The notes under the pieces: model-generated | The model's input: only the letters and a program-made list of their open reading frames with translations | Databases searched by the model: none | What the model was told of the DNA's origin: nothing | Made by a program: the position numbers and the translations under genes | Assembly: GCA_014529385.2 (NCBI GenBank) | Contig: CM043962.1 | Coordinates: forward strand, 47,861,098-47,925,097 | Source: Adiantum capillus-veneris | Lineage: Eukaryota; Streptophyta; Polypodiopsida; Polypodiales; Pteridaceae | DNA length: 64,000 nt | Direction: 5' to 3' | Part shown: positions 35,111 to 46,234 of the stretch, one piece after another | Numbering within the stretch: position 1 is the stretch's first letter | Layout: each line of letters starts with the position of its first letter

Positions 35111-35942
35111 CCCCTTTCACTGTCGCATCAATTCCACGATGACCAGCATAAGGTGGAGCATGACTTTCCATCAAAATCTTTGGCCGTAACTATTTAGTAA
35201 CGCATAACTTTCCATGCATCATGAGAAAGTCATTCTTAAGCATATAGTGCTCATGATGTTGCCCATCAACAAGCTGATCATAGATCCTTGCAAAATCTGG
35301 ATCTTTAGCATATTGTTTCTTCATTTCGTCTAGTTCACAATGGTACAGAATTGACGCTGCTGAAATTTGGGGCTTTCGTGACAATGCATCAGCCACCACG
35401 TTCTTTTTCCCTTGCACATGCACAGTCTGAAATGAAACATTGACAAGATGTTTGCCCATCGAATGTGTTTTTTAGACAACTTCGTTTGTGTGAGAAAATA
35501 TCGCAAGGTTTGATGATCTGTTTGGACAACAAAATCAGCCCCTAGCAGATAGTGTTCCCAACTAGTGAGAGCTAGCAATTCTTTCTCATAGACTTGCAAG
35601 TTCCTTTCGGTCTTCAAAAGAATTCTGCTCTCATATGCAACTACTCGGCCATTCTGCATTAGAACTGCACCAAGACTATGGCCACACGCATCACATGAAC
35701 CACAAAAGGTTTTCAAAGATCTGGCAAAATGATTACTGGATTTGAAGTCAGCTTCTCTTTCAAGTGTTTGAAGGCTAAAATTTCCTTTGCTATCCACTTG
35801 AAAGTAACTCCTTTGCCTTGCAGTGCATGGAGTGGAGAAGCAATCTCAGCAAAATTTCGGATGAACCTCCTGTAGTAGGAACATAAGCCTAGAAAGCTTC
35901 GAATGTCATGTACGGACTTCAAGTCTGGCCACGACCTAATTG
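35111..35942 (-). pseudogene. Gypsy-C RT end, RNase H and pre-integrase region
   Basis: From right: VHDIRSFLGLCSYYRRFIRN and SPLHALQGKGVTFKWIAK (RT connection, 35930-35800), then RNase H with CDACGHSLGAVLMQNGRVVA, GADFVVQTDHQTLRYFLTQ, ending near NVVADALSRKP, then YHCELDEMKKQYAKDPDFAR and the MMHGKLCVTK block near 35200. Frame changes near 35720 and 35440, and a stop near 35185. LARD-II separates it from the rest of RT. Confidence 0.88.
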
Positions 35943-37189
35943 TGTAAGGTGCAGTGGATGTGAATGTTGAACTTTGCTCAAGATGAGTGCTCCGAACTGT
36001 GCTCAAGGGTTCCTTTTACTTACGGAAGGGAGAGTCTTCCGTTCCTTTAGTGAGAGAGTACAATGGACACAAACCAGTGATAAACACTGTGAATGAAGGT
36101 GCATGAGACTGAGAGATAGAGAGAGAAGAATACGACACCAGAATGTTGTCAAACCCTCCTCCGAAGGCCCCACTCTCTATGGCGAGAGTGGTCTACTATT
36201 GATTGCACAAATCTCTACAATGCTTTGGACTTGCCGACGATGTCGACGACAATGAGGACAACGACGAGACGGGCTGAAATCTGCAAATCTTTATCTGCTG
36301 AATTCTGACTCTATGTCGGTGACGATGTCGCCGATGACGATGCAACAACGACGCGCTGAAAATGTGGATGCTAAAATCTGCGTTTTCCGGGCTGAATCTG
36401 CAAACTTCGATGGATATGACCGTGCGGCGAGAATCTGCTGCGGGAAGGTGAGATCTGCGAGGTTCGGGGGTTCCACTGTGCAATCTTGATGCTGAAAACT
36501 GAAAACACTGATGCTATTCTGGGTTCTGTCGCGATGGAACTGCAAAACGCTGGGCTGCTATGCTTCTCCAAAAACGCTAGGGCTGATGTGTGTCCTGCTG
36601 CAAAAATGCTAGGCTCATTCTGCTAAAGCTAGGGCTGATCTGCCATTTGATGCCAAAACGCTAGGCTTCTCCTTGATCCTAATGTCGTCAGGCTGCTGCA
36701 ATGCAAAAACGCTGGCTGTCCTTGGCAAAAACGCTAGGCTGGTCTTTGGCTGAAAACGCTGTGTTGATTGCTCGGGGGGGGGGGGGGGGGTCTTGCTGAG
36801 AAGGTGCACTGTTGGATGTCAGGTCCTTGCTCCCTCTTCTGCCAGAAAGTGCTAGCGCTAGGTTTCCTTATACACTTGCTTATCAAAATTGCCCTACCTA
36901 GTTCCCAACAAAAGTCACTTAAAAATAATAAGTGAAAATTAACTAAAATAGGGAAAATAGGTCTATGCACTCTAAAAATGCTCTTGATGGGTTCTGACTG
37001 TAATCTGATGATCATGCTGTGTGCAACCAGAGGATATGCATCTACTCTAAGTGCCTGGACATGCACGGTCTACGAGCAGACTCACAAAAGTGCCAGAACA
37101 CTTCCTAATCTAAACTGACTGAACTGAACTGAACCCTTGCCATGAAGTAGCTTGTCCACGTACACATAGGGTTAGATGTGCATGTAACA
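35943..37189 (-). repeat. LARD-II 3' LTR (1247 bp)
   Basis: Starts TGTAAGGTGCAGTGG, ends TGCATGTAACA, and is followed by the polypurine complement TCCCCTCCTTTTCAAAG at 37190-37206. Its repeated AAAACGCTAG zone is the longest of the LTRs seen and contains a run of 17 G at 36774-36790. Confidence 0.9.
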
Positions 37190-38436
37190 TCCCCTCCTTT
37201 TCAAAGTGAGGTATTGGTACCGAACTGTATGGCGTCGAGAGAGATCGCCAACAGCGTCTAGAATCCTGGAAAGGACTCTTCGCCGGCCCATTCTCATACG
37301 TGGGTCATGCGATACTTGAACTTCATAAAGGTCTGCAACGCTTGCTTCTTTGGGCCGTGCCGAAAGCGACACAAGGTCATCTGTGGCTCCTTCAATGCTT
37401 CAAGTTCGTCTATAGTCATGCATCTACCTTCTTCAAGAATCAGCAAGGATGAAAATTCATGAAACCACTTCCAACATGAACATACCCATTCCATGCAAAG
37501 TGATTGGAAGAAGACTATTCCTTTGAAAAAACTGTGCATGTAATGCAGATGAACATAGTGACGAAATGCCAAACAGTTCATCAAACACACGCAAACAATG
37601 GGGTCGAATCTTTACTTTCTGACCTAAATCAATCAAACACAATGGAAATGCCGATGTTGGATGCTCAATCTTGCTTGTGCTCTTTCTGATACTTTGTCAT
37701 CCCAAAGAAGAGACATGTAATGTGAATTCCTTGAATGCAAACATTTCATCTCTTCATGAGTAATCCGCATACATCCCTGCTCATTCATGAGTGGATCGTG
37801 CTCAGCGTACAATATATCATGCCTGTGAAAAGGGATCACATAAGGACGGTGACTAAAATACAAGAAAGCATCACGAATGAAACACTCGAACAATGCATGC
37901 TGACTAATCATTCGAACACATAATACTTCCTGTGGGATTTCTTGGAACCTTGACTCAAGAGCCAAGATTGGTTCTTCGTGATTGATCGAATCTGCAATAA
38001 GGTTAGCTTCACTAGACAAAGTACCAACTAAACCATCATCCTTGTGAACAATCACAGTTTCTTCCTGCAAATCATCATGCTCGTAAATAATCACATCTTG
38101 ATCATGCAAAGCATCATGCTCGTGAGAAATCACATCTTGATCATGCAAATCATCATGCTTATCCGAATCATGCGTGTCATGCTCTGGAAAAGAAGAGACT
38201 GAGAGAGTCTCTATTTCCGGATCCTTTGCCATCTTTGCTTGCACATTAGAAATGAGAGATGAAGAATGAACAACTTGCTCACCACGAATGACAAGGGGAG
38301 AGTCACTTTTGGCATTGAAAGTGAACGTATTTTCAGCCCAATCAATGAGAGGGTTATGCTCACGAAACCATCGAATGCCCAAAAGCATATCACATCCTGA
38401 AAGAGGAGAGACTACGAATTTTCTGCGGAAGGACAC
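37190..38436 (-). CDS. LARD-II family protein: protease tail, His/Asp repeats, conserved C-terminal domain
   Basis: Open minus frame 38436-37633 (267 codons). It begins in the retropepsin second half (CDMLLGIRWFREHNPLIDW), passes LSVSSFPEHDTHDSDKHDDL into the His/Asp repeats (HDQDVISHEHDALHDQDVI, about 38170-38050) and the linker SEANLIADSINHEEPILALE. It then enters the conserved domain EVLCVRMISQHALFECFIRD, LYFSHRPYVIPFHRHDILY, HDPLMNEQGCMRITHEEMK. After the stop at 37633 the same domain continues in other frames: HCLRVFDELFGISSLCSSALH, TLHGMGMFM, DELEALKEPQMTLCRF, ending at the polypurine tract. No known function. Joining the repeats directly to a protease suggests the domain occupies the place of pol. 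Confidence 0.75.
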
Positions 38437-38830
38437 TTATTGAACAGTGAACAAAACATCAAGGCACTCTTGCGTAATGAGAGAGTCCATACGGGGAGAG
38501 AAGCCTGACACCTCGAAAGGAGATGTCTTGCGAACCTCCAAGCGGGCTCTTTCGACAAGAGAGTCACTAATCAAATCATGCATACTGCATGGGTCAAACA
38601 ATATGACAAAATGCTTACCCTTCACATGATCATAACATTTAATGAGAGACTCATCAATGGGAGGATCATGAGAGACTTGGGTCACACTCGTGTTCTCCTT
38701 TATTGCATTGACAGAGGAAGTGGGTTCTGTGGGTTCTTTAGATTCATTCGATTCAAGCTTAGGACATGTTCTTTTTATGTGACCCTTGATGTGACAATGA
38801 AAACAACGACCTTCCTTAGAATAAATGCTT
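38437..38830 (-). pseudogene. LARD-II retropepsin N-terminal half and CCHC knuckle
   Basis: The minus strand near 38805-38765 reads CFHCHIKGHIKRTC, a CX2CX4HX4C zinc knuckle. Downstream, 38685-38437 reads FVILFDPCSMHDLISDSLVE, matching the retropepsin active-site strand but with DPCS in place of DSG/DTG, followed by SPFEVSGFSPRM. A stop at 38437-38439 separates it from the second half at 38436 onward. The altered active site suggests an inactive protease, or one relying on another element. Confidence 0.8.
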
Positions 38831-39065
38831 TGTTCTTCCGAAGTGATGTATCCACCTAAAATTCCGTGTTCTACCTTTTCATATGGAGTGAGCTTAGGTT
38901 TAGCAATTGTGTTAGCTTTACCCTTAGGTTCACTTGGAGAGTTCTTTTCTAAGAGACTATTGGAAGATTGGTTAGAAGAGTTACCATTCTTACCAGTCTT
39001 ACCGTTCTAAGGAGTGTGAGAAGTCTGAGAGGTACTTGTCGAAGTCTTGTCTTCCTTAGGCTTTC

Positions 39066-40213
39066 TGTAAGGTGCAGCGGAATGAATGTTGTTCTTTCTC
39101 AAGATGAATGCTCCATAATGTGCTCAAGGTTCCTTTTTGTTCTTATGGAAGGGAGAGCCTTCCGTTCTTAATGAGAGAGTTCAATGATCATAAACAAAGT
39201 GAATGGACACTGTGTGTGCAAGTGTATGAGACTGAGAGATAGAGAGAGAAGAGAAATACGACACCAAAGACGTAAAACCCTCCTCCGAAGGCCCCACTCT
39301 CGTTGGCGAGAGTGGTCTACGATTGATTGCACAAACTGGTACAAAGTGGATGCATGTGACTGATGCAAGTCTAGGCTAGATCGATGACGACGACGGGGAT
39401 GGTGAGACCGATCTAAGGGCTCAATTCTGCTGTCCTTGACTCCTTGTACTGCCGTCCAAAAACGCTGCTGGCTGAATTCTGCTACTGCTGAAAACGCAAG
39501 GGAAAAACGCTGATTTGCTGGTCTTTATCGCTGAAAATCTGCTGCTGTTGTGAGGCTGAAATGGCTATGGAAAGAGGCTGAAAAAGGCCTGCTGGAATTG
39601 CCCAAGGGCTGAGATCTGTGGCGACCAATGCTTGGATGAAAAACGCTAGACCTGATGAGACTTGGCGATGGAGGTTTCTGCTGAAAACACCAAGGCTTGG
39701 GTCTGTAGGGCGAGGGTGACGTGCTGAAAACGCCAAGCAATGAGAGGCTATGGGGATGCTGATGAAAACTCTAGGGGGAGCTTGCTTGGAAGAAATCGCC
39801 CAAGGGTTGGGGGTCTTGCTGAGAGAGAGGGGGAACTTGCTACCGAGGGCCTGTGTTCTCCTTGCTCATCTGCCAAATAGTGCTAGCCTTGGTTTGCTTA
39901 TATATTATCTTACCCAGTTTGCCCTACTCAATTCCAAAAGTCACTTAAAATAATAAGTGAAAAATGTCAAAATAGGGAAAATAGGTAAAATACACTGGGA
40001 AATTCCCCTGAAGATTCTGCTGGGAATGCTTATGATCATGCTGTGTGCAACCAGAGGATATGCATCTACACTAATTGCCTGGGCATGCACGGTCTGCGAA
40101 TAGACTCACAAAAGTGCCAGAACACTTCTAATCTAGACTAAATGGATTGACGGAACCCTTGTTATGAAGTAGCTTGTCCACGAACACATAGGGTTGGATG
40201 TGTCACGCGACAC
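39066..40213 (-). mobile_element. Solo LTR of the LARD family inside LARD-II Gag, TSD CTTTC
   Basis: A 1148-bp LTR (TGTAAGGTGCAGCGG to TGTCACGCGACA) with CTTTC at 39061-39065 and 40214-40218. It belongs to the same LTR subtype as 60769-62001 (TTCTTATGGAAGG and CTTAATGAGAGA phrases), different from the LARD-II LTRs. Confidence 0.93.
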
Positions 40214-40740
40214 TTTCCCTTGTCGTGCTTCATTTCCTGTGCGAGAGTAATCGCTACTGCCTTGTTGAGATCGATTGGATCGAGCACCTCGACATCATAC
40301 TTGATATACTCGTCCAATCCATAAAAGAAATGCCTCTCTACGCTCCACATCCGATTTGCGCAATTAAGTGCCGAGCTGCAAAACACGATTAGAGAAAGAC
40401 ATAACTGGCATACCATTTTGCTTGAGACCGCGCCAATCGTCCTTCAATGGTGCGAGGTACTGGGGTGGCACAAACCGCGCCTTGACCTTGTCTTGGAAGT
40501 CTGCCTAATTGAAAGAAAGGGGCACGTCTTCGTCGGCTTCCTCTAGGTGCGCGGCCAAATGTGCCTCTTGCCATGCGTGGTACCAATTAATGGCATCACC
40601 GGCAGGGTACATAGCTGCCGTCAAAACCTTGCTATTTCCTGTCTTCTTAGTTGTCGCAAAATAAGCATTAAATTGATGCAACCAAGAATGAATAATCGTA
40701 GCATCCATCTTACCATCATACTTACTAACTCATGCTTACC
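40214..40740 (-). pseudogene. LARD-II Gag
   Basis: Minus frame 40708-40505: DATIIHSWLHQFNAYFATTK, then AAMYPAGDAINWYHAWQEAH (typical gypsy capsid helix with the AxxW-like block) and EEADEDVPLSFN. After a stop near 40503 the region continues in other frames (DDWRGLKQNG near 40440) to RHFFYGLDEYIKYDVEV, DLNKAVAITLAQEMKHDKGK near 40230, which is cut by the solo LTR. Defective, but clearly retrotransposon Gag. Confidence 0.85.
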
Positions 40741-40942
40741 ATCCCCATCTATGCCACGGGGGTTTTTCCGACCCTCCCCCTTCCCTTTAGCGCAAGGCCG
40801 CCAAGGGGTGCGCCCGCGGGGAAGAGTATAGCTCGGGTGAAGAGAAGATCCTTCTCTGACACATACTGCAAGCGAAAGAAGAACCTCAAGATCCTCAAGA
40901 ATCTCAAGAACTCAAGAACCTCAAAACTCTCAAGAACTCAAG

Positions 40943-41221
40943 TGTTAGGGAATAAAGGCCTAAGTGCCTTGTACTTATAACTTATAAGTTAAAAGGACTT
41001 ATAAGTGAGGGGGCCCAAGTGTGAATGGCCCCCTAGTCACTTACTCATATACTCAAATGTGAAGCCCAAAAGATTAATAGCGTGGCTTTTCCCAAAAATC
41101 CAACGAGCTCTCTCTCTCTCTCACGTTTTCTCTGCGTGTGCTCTTTCTGCGCCAATCTCCCCTTCTCCTTCACTCTCATTGCATAGGACAGCAAGTGGGC
41201 TCTCTCTCCTGCTCCCCCACA
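40943..41221 (+). repeat. Copia-1 5' LTR (279 bp)
   Basis: TGTTAGGGAATAAAGG to CTCCCCCACA. Contains ACTTATAA repeats and a CT tract, which are plausible core-promoter material, though no start site can be shown. Confidence 0.95.
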
Positions 41222-41761
41222 CATAGTATCAAAGCTTTAGGGTTTCCAAGAGAGCCATCTTCGCAACACAGATCAGAATTCTGTTCTTGCTCGCTGCGGG
41301 AAGGATATTCAACCGTTTTCGATCAACTCTGTCGCGAAGGGATCCTCTCACCGTGTAGAATCGACTTCCGGTGACAGTTTCCCCAAAATTAGGGTTTCAA
41401 AAACTGGCGAACAGCAGCCTATTTCTGCTGAAATTGACCAATTTCGGGGTCAATTTGATGCAATTTCATTAGGGCAAGTCTCACAAGTCAATCTTACAGG
41501 TGTTTCCACCAACGAGGTTCTGAAAATTCAGCAAAACAGGTGTTTACAGGTCTGATTTTTGCCCTAAAACAGGGAATTTCAGCAAGCAAATGATGTATAC
41601 ACCTTGTGGAAACCTTTGGTAAGGGTTTGGCAGTGAATGTACGCCGTTTTGGGGTGATTTCGCGTGAAATTTTCTCGCTGTTTTTCTGTAACAGCAAGCT
41701 GTTTTTTGCCCGATTGCGCACATTTAGGCGTGTTTAGGTCGGCAAAACAGGGTTTCAGTGT

Positions 41762-44700
41762 TTGCAATCACTCAGAATGGCTTCTAGCAGTGAAAGTGGC
41801 AATTTGTTGCACATTCGCAAGCTTGAAGGTGCCCATAACTTTGCTATATGGAAGAAGCAATGTTATAATGTGATGTTGCAGAAGAAACAGGCGAAACCTA
41901 TTAAGTTACAGGGTGTGAAACCGGTTGATATGGAGGTTGAAGAATGGGAAGAAGTGGACGAGTTGGCTCGCTCCACGATTATGCTTTCGGTGTCTGACAA
42001 TTTACTCTTCAATGTAGAGAATGAACAGACAGCATGGGGCATGTGGAAGCGTTTAGACGAGTTGTATGCACAGCAGAGTGCTGTCAGTAAAGTGTATTGG
42101 CTTAAGAAGCTTATGGATCTCCGCATGAAGGAGAGCACGCACATGTCAGTGCACCTCAATGACTTCAATTCTATTTTCAGCCAACTAACAGAGCTGAAAT
42201 TCACGATTGATGAGGAGTTCAAAGCTACTTTTCTGCTATGCACATTGCCCGAGAGTTGGGATGTATTCCGGACAGCTCTTAGTAACTCAAGTGCGTCACT
42301 TAAGTATGCAGATGTAGAGAGTTCTCTCTTGATGGAAGAGATGAACAGGAAGAACACCACAGGTGGGTCTTCTAATGCATTGCACTTGAGAGGCAGGTCT
42401 CAACAGAGGGAGAAATCTGACAGTAAGGACAAGGCATGCAGCAAATCTCGTAGGAAAGATGTTGTGTGTCATCATTGTGGAAAGAAAGGGCATTATAAAC
42501 GGGAATGCTATGAGTGGAAGAAAGAGAAGAACAAGGGTGCTGAAACTGATGCAAAGGACAAGGGAAATGCCAAGAAGAACACTGTGTTGATTGAGGAAAT
42601 CAATGTTGCTAGTAGTTGTGACAGTGACAGCAGCACTGATGTACTCAATGCCTCTTCTGTGGATGCACATACCCTTGCTATGGGTTCTGATGTGGACATG
42701 CATACTTGGATTCTTGATTCAGGTGCCTCCTTTCATGTAACACCTCATAGGGATTGGTTTACACAGTACTCAGGTGAGGTGCAGGGCACTGTTTATTTGG
42801 GAGACAACTATGCATGTGACATTGCAGGTATTGGCAGTGTCCAGTTTTCCTTTGCTGATGGTATGACTTTTGTTTTGCACAAAGTGCGTCATGTGCCACA
42901 ACTCAAGAAGAGTTTGATTAGTACAGGGCACCTAGATGATGCAGGCTATCACACCACTTTTGGTGATAACAAGTGGAAAATTTGTAAAGGGGCCCGGATT
43001 GTAGCCAAGGGTTGTAAATCGGACACTTTGTATCCTTTGCATGTATCTAGTGTGCGTGACCATGTTGTCGCCGTAACCGAGCAGCCAAGTGTCTCTTTGT
43101 GGCATGGCCGGTTGGGACACATGAGTAAAAGAGGAATGGAAACTCTGTCTCGTTGTGGTTATTTGCCGTGTTTGAGGTATGCTGATTTTTCTCATTGTGA
43201 GCACTGTATTTATGGTAAGCACAGTCAAACACCGCACAAAAGGTCACTTTCTTTAAAGTCTCACAGGTTAGACTTAGTGCATTCCGATGTATGTGAAATG
43301 CCACAGTTGTCCTTAGGGGGAAAGAAATATTTTGTCTCGTTTATCGATGATGCTACCCGTAAGGTGTGGGTGTATCCAATACGTGCTAAAAGCGATGTTT
43401 TGGATACTTTCAAGAAGTTTCTTGCGTTTGTTGAGAATCAAACTGACAAGAAGCTTAGGTCTTTGCGCTCAGACAATGGGGGGGAGTATGTATCAAAAGC
43501 ATTTATTGACTTTTGTGCTACTAAAGGTATTAAAAGAGAGCTCACGGCTCCTTTTAATCCCTCTCAGAATGGAGTTGCAGAGAGGTTGAACCGGACTATC
43601 CAAGAGAAAGTTCGGAGTATGCTGTCACATGCTGCATTACCTCATGGTTTTTGGGCAGAAGCTGTGCAAACAGCTATTCACTTGATTAATCGCTCACCTA
43701 GCAAGGCTTTGGGTGGAAAGGTGCCTGAGGAGGTGTGGTCTGGCAAATCACCCTCATATGCACATTTAAGAGTGTTTGGTTGTGAGGCCTATGTTCACAT
43801 CCGGAGTGAACTGCGCACCAAACTAGAACCAAAGTCTCATAAATGCATTTTCCTAGGATATGGTGAGGATGGTGAAATGGGGTATAGATTATGGGATCCC
43901 GCATTACGGAAAATCATACACAGCAATGATGTCATCTTCAATGAGAATTGCATGCACAAACAGCCCACGAAGGTCGAGGAAGTGCGCCGGGTTGTTTTTC
44001 GTGAAGATGTTACATATGGACAGCCAAGAAGGCCCAATGTTCAGCAGCCTTTACATGCTGAAAATGGTGCTGAAAATCAGCCATTAGCTGCTGAAAATCA
44101 GCCCCAACAAGTTGCCATTGATGCACCACAGGTAGAGGAACAGGTTGATGCTCCTAGACCGCCCGTTGTTGCGATGCAACCGGCTGAACAGCCTGCTGTT
44201 TTTGATGGTTTACAGGCTGAAAATCCACCTGTTATGGATCATTGGGTGCGTAGGTCTACTCGGGTGACAAGGCCCCCCGATAATATAAACCGTCTTTGGA
44301 CTATGTCATGCTTACTGATTGTGGTGAGCCGTCTTGCTATAAAGAGGCTATGCAACAGGAAGACAGTAAGAAATGGTTCAAAGCAATGGTTTCGGAAATG
44401 CAGTCTTTGGAGAAAAACCATACATGGGACTTGGTTGATTTGCCTAAAGGGCATAAGGCTCTGCCATGTAAATGGGTTTACAAGACCAAGGTCACATCTG
44501 ATGCTTCTTCTAAGTACAAGGCACGTTTGGTTGCTAATGGGTACAAGCAAAAGCATGGTGTGGATTTTGATGAGATTTTTTCTCCTGTTGTAAAGCTTGC
44601 CACATTACGTCTTGTTTTAGGCCTGGTTGCTTCTGAAGATATGGATTTAAAGCAAATGGATGTCAAAACAGCGTTTTTGCATGGCGATTTGCTTGAGATG

Positions 44701-45876
44701 ATCTATATGATGCAACCAGAAGGTTTTGTGTCAAAGGGGAAAGAGAAGAAAGTATGTAGACTCTTGAAGAGCTTGTATGGTTTGAAACAGTCTCCCCGTG
44801 CATGGTATCACAAGTTTGATACATTCATGAGGTCTCAAGGATACAAAAGAAGTAATTCTGATCACTGTTTGTATATCAAAACGGCAAGTGATGGATCTCT
44901 TCTATTGCTGATTTTGTATGTTGATGACATGCTTATTGCGGGTAAAAATGTCACGGAGTTGGATGCATTACAGCAAAGCTTAAAGAATCGCTTTGACATG
45001 AAGGATCTTGGTGATGCTAATCATATTTTGGGCATGCGTATCTCTCGAGATAGACCTAACAGGCGTCTGTATCTATCTCAACGAGATTATGTTAATAAGG
45101 TGCTACATCGTTTTCATATGGATGGGGGAAAGGCACTTGGTACTCCGCTGCCACCATATGTAAAACTGACTGCACATGACTGCCCAAACACAGATGATAT
45201 GCGGGCTGAAATGGCCAAGATTCCTTATGCATCAGCCGTTGGCAGTTTGATGTATGCTATGGTTGCTACACGTCCGGACATTGCATTTGCGGTGGGAGTG
45301 GTAAGCACGTACATGAGCAATCCTGGCAAAAAGCATTGGGAAGCAATGAAGTGTATCTTGAGATACTTGAAAGGCACTAAAGACTTGTGCATTTGTTTTG
45401 GGAAGAGTGAGACATCTGTGCATGGCTTTACACATGCAGATTTTGCTGGACATCCAGATTGCAGGAAGTCTACCTCTGGATATGTGTTTACATTCACAGG
45501 AGGTGCAGTTTCTTGGATTTCTAGACTGCAAAAATGTGTTGCTTTGTCTACCACTGAGGCTGAGTATGTGGCTGCCACTGAGGCATGCAAAGAAGCTTTG
45601 TGGCTCATGCGTTTGGTAGAAGAGCTTGGCATTAAGTCACCGGTTCCTGTGCTACACTGTGATAGTCAGAGTGCTATTATGCTTGCAAGGAATCCTGTTT
45701 TTCATGCCAAGACAAAGCACATAGAGGTGAAGTATCATTTTATCAGGAGTGTGCTTGATGACAAGAGCATTACACTTGTCAAGGTGCACACAGATGACAA
45801 TCCTGCAGATCTTTTGACCAAGAGTCTTCCAGCAGAGCGGTTTGCATATTGCCGTCAGATGATGGGTGTTGAATGA
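41762..45876 (+). pseudogene. Copia-1 gag-pol, one frame break
   Basis: Starts at ATG 41762 or, more likely, 41777 (MASSSESGNLLH). In order: Gag (WKKQCYNVMLQKK, VSKVYWLKKLMDLRMKE), knuckle CHHCGKKGHYKREC near 42470, protease WILDSGASFHVTP near 42708, pre-integrase LWHGRLGHMSKRGM, integrase zinc residues and core LVHSDVCEM, SFIDDATR, LRSDNGGEYVS and NGVAERLNRT (DDE triad present), then RT in the next frame: KWVYKTKV, MDVKTAFLHGDL, LYVDDMLIAG near 44920, and RNase H HADFAGHPDCRKSTSGY, STTEAEYVAA, TKHIEVKYHFI, ending at 45876. The frame changes by one base near 44281-44284, between integrase and RT, in a TAATATAA context. Otherwise no stops. Such a recent lesion, or a sequencing error, is the only visible defect. 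Confidence 0.93.
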
Positions 45877-45955
45877 GTAAGTGCATGATCAGCTGTTGTA
45901 TCATAGTTAGCTGATTCTTTGATCTCCCAAGGTACATTGCCTTTAGGTGGGAGGT

Positions 45956-46234
45956 TGTTAGGGAATAAAGGCCTAAGTGCCTTGTACTTATAACTTGTAA
46001 GTTAAAAGGACTTATAAGTGAGGGGGCCCAAATGTGAATGGCCCCCTAGTCACTTACTCATATACTCAAATGTGAAGCCCAAAAGATTAATAGCGTGGCT
46101 TTTCCCAAAAATCCAACGAGCTCTCTCTCTCTCTCACGTTTTCTCTGCGTGTGCTCTTTCTGCGCCAATCTCCCCTTCTCCTTCACTCTCATTGCATAGG
46201 ACAGCAAGTGGGCTCTCTCTCCTGCTCCCCCACA
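45956..46234 (+). repeat. Copia-1 3' LTR (279 bp)
   Basis: Second copy of 40943-41221 with two differences seen by eye. Confidence 0.95.

Larger units (their letters stand above)
40943..46234 (+). mobile_element. Copia-1: young, nearly complete Ty1/copia element, TSD TCAAG
   Basis: Two 279-bp LTRs (40943-41221, 45956-46234) flanked by TCAAG at 40938-40942 and 46235-46239. By eye the LTRs differ at two positions only (ACTTATAAG/ACTTGTAAG and CCCAAGTG/CCCAAATG). PBS-like TAGTATCAAAGC follows the 5' LTR after two bases; the purine-rich TTTAGGTGGGAGGT precedes the 3' LTR. It carries one gag-pol region with a single visible frame break. It lies inside the left arm of the LARD-II inverted repeat, so it is younger than that rearrangement. 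Confidence 0.97.

Noticed and set aside
35713-36006. Recurrent short minus ORFs starting MSTVRSTHLEQSST near LTR edges (also at 33326, 47264 and 48639)
   Set aside because: They are the LARD LTR end read through into whatever flanks it; the shared part is non-coding LTR.
37190-39065. A separate short LARD with LTRs at 35943-37189 and 39066-40213
   Set aside because: There is no PBS before 39066, the LTR subtypes differ, 39066-40213 has its own TSD (CTTTC), and AATTG pairs 35943 with 48510 instead.
40943-46234. Copia-1 frame break as programmed frameshifting
   Set aside because: No slippery heptamer with structure is evident, and the break lies between integrase and RT, where copia elements normally have one frame; a small indel is simpler.
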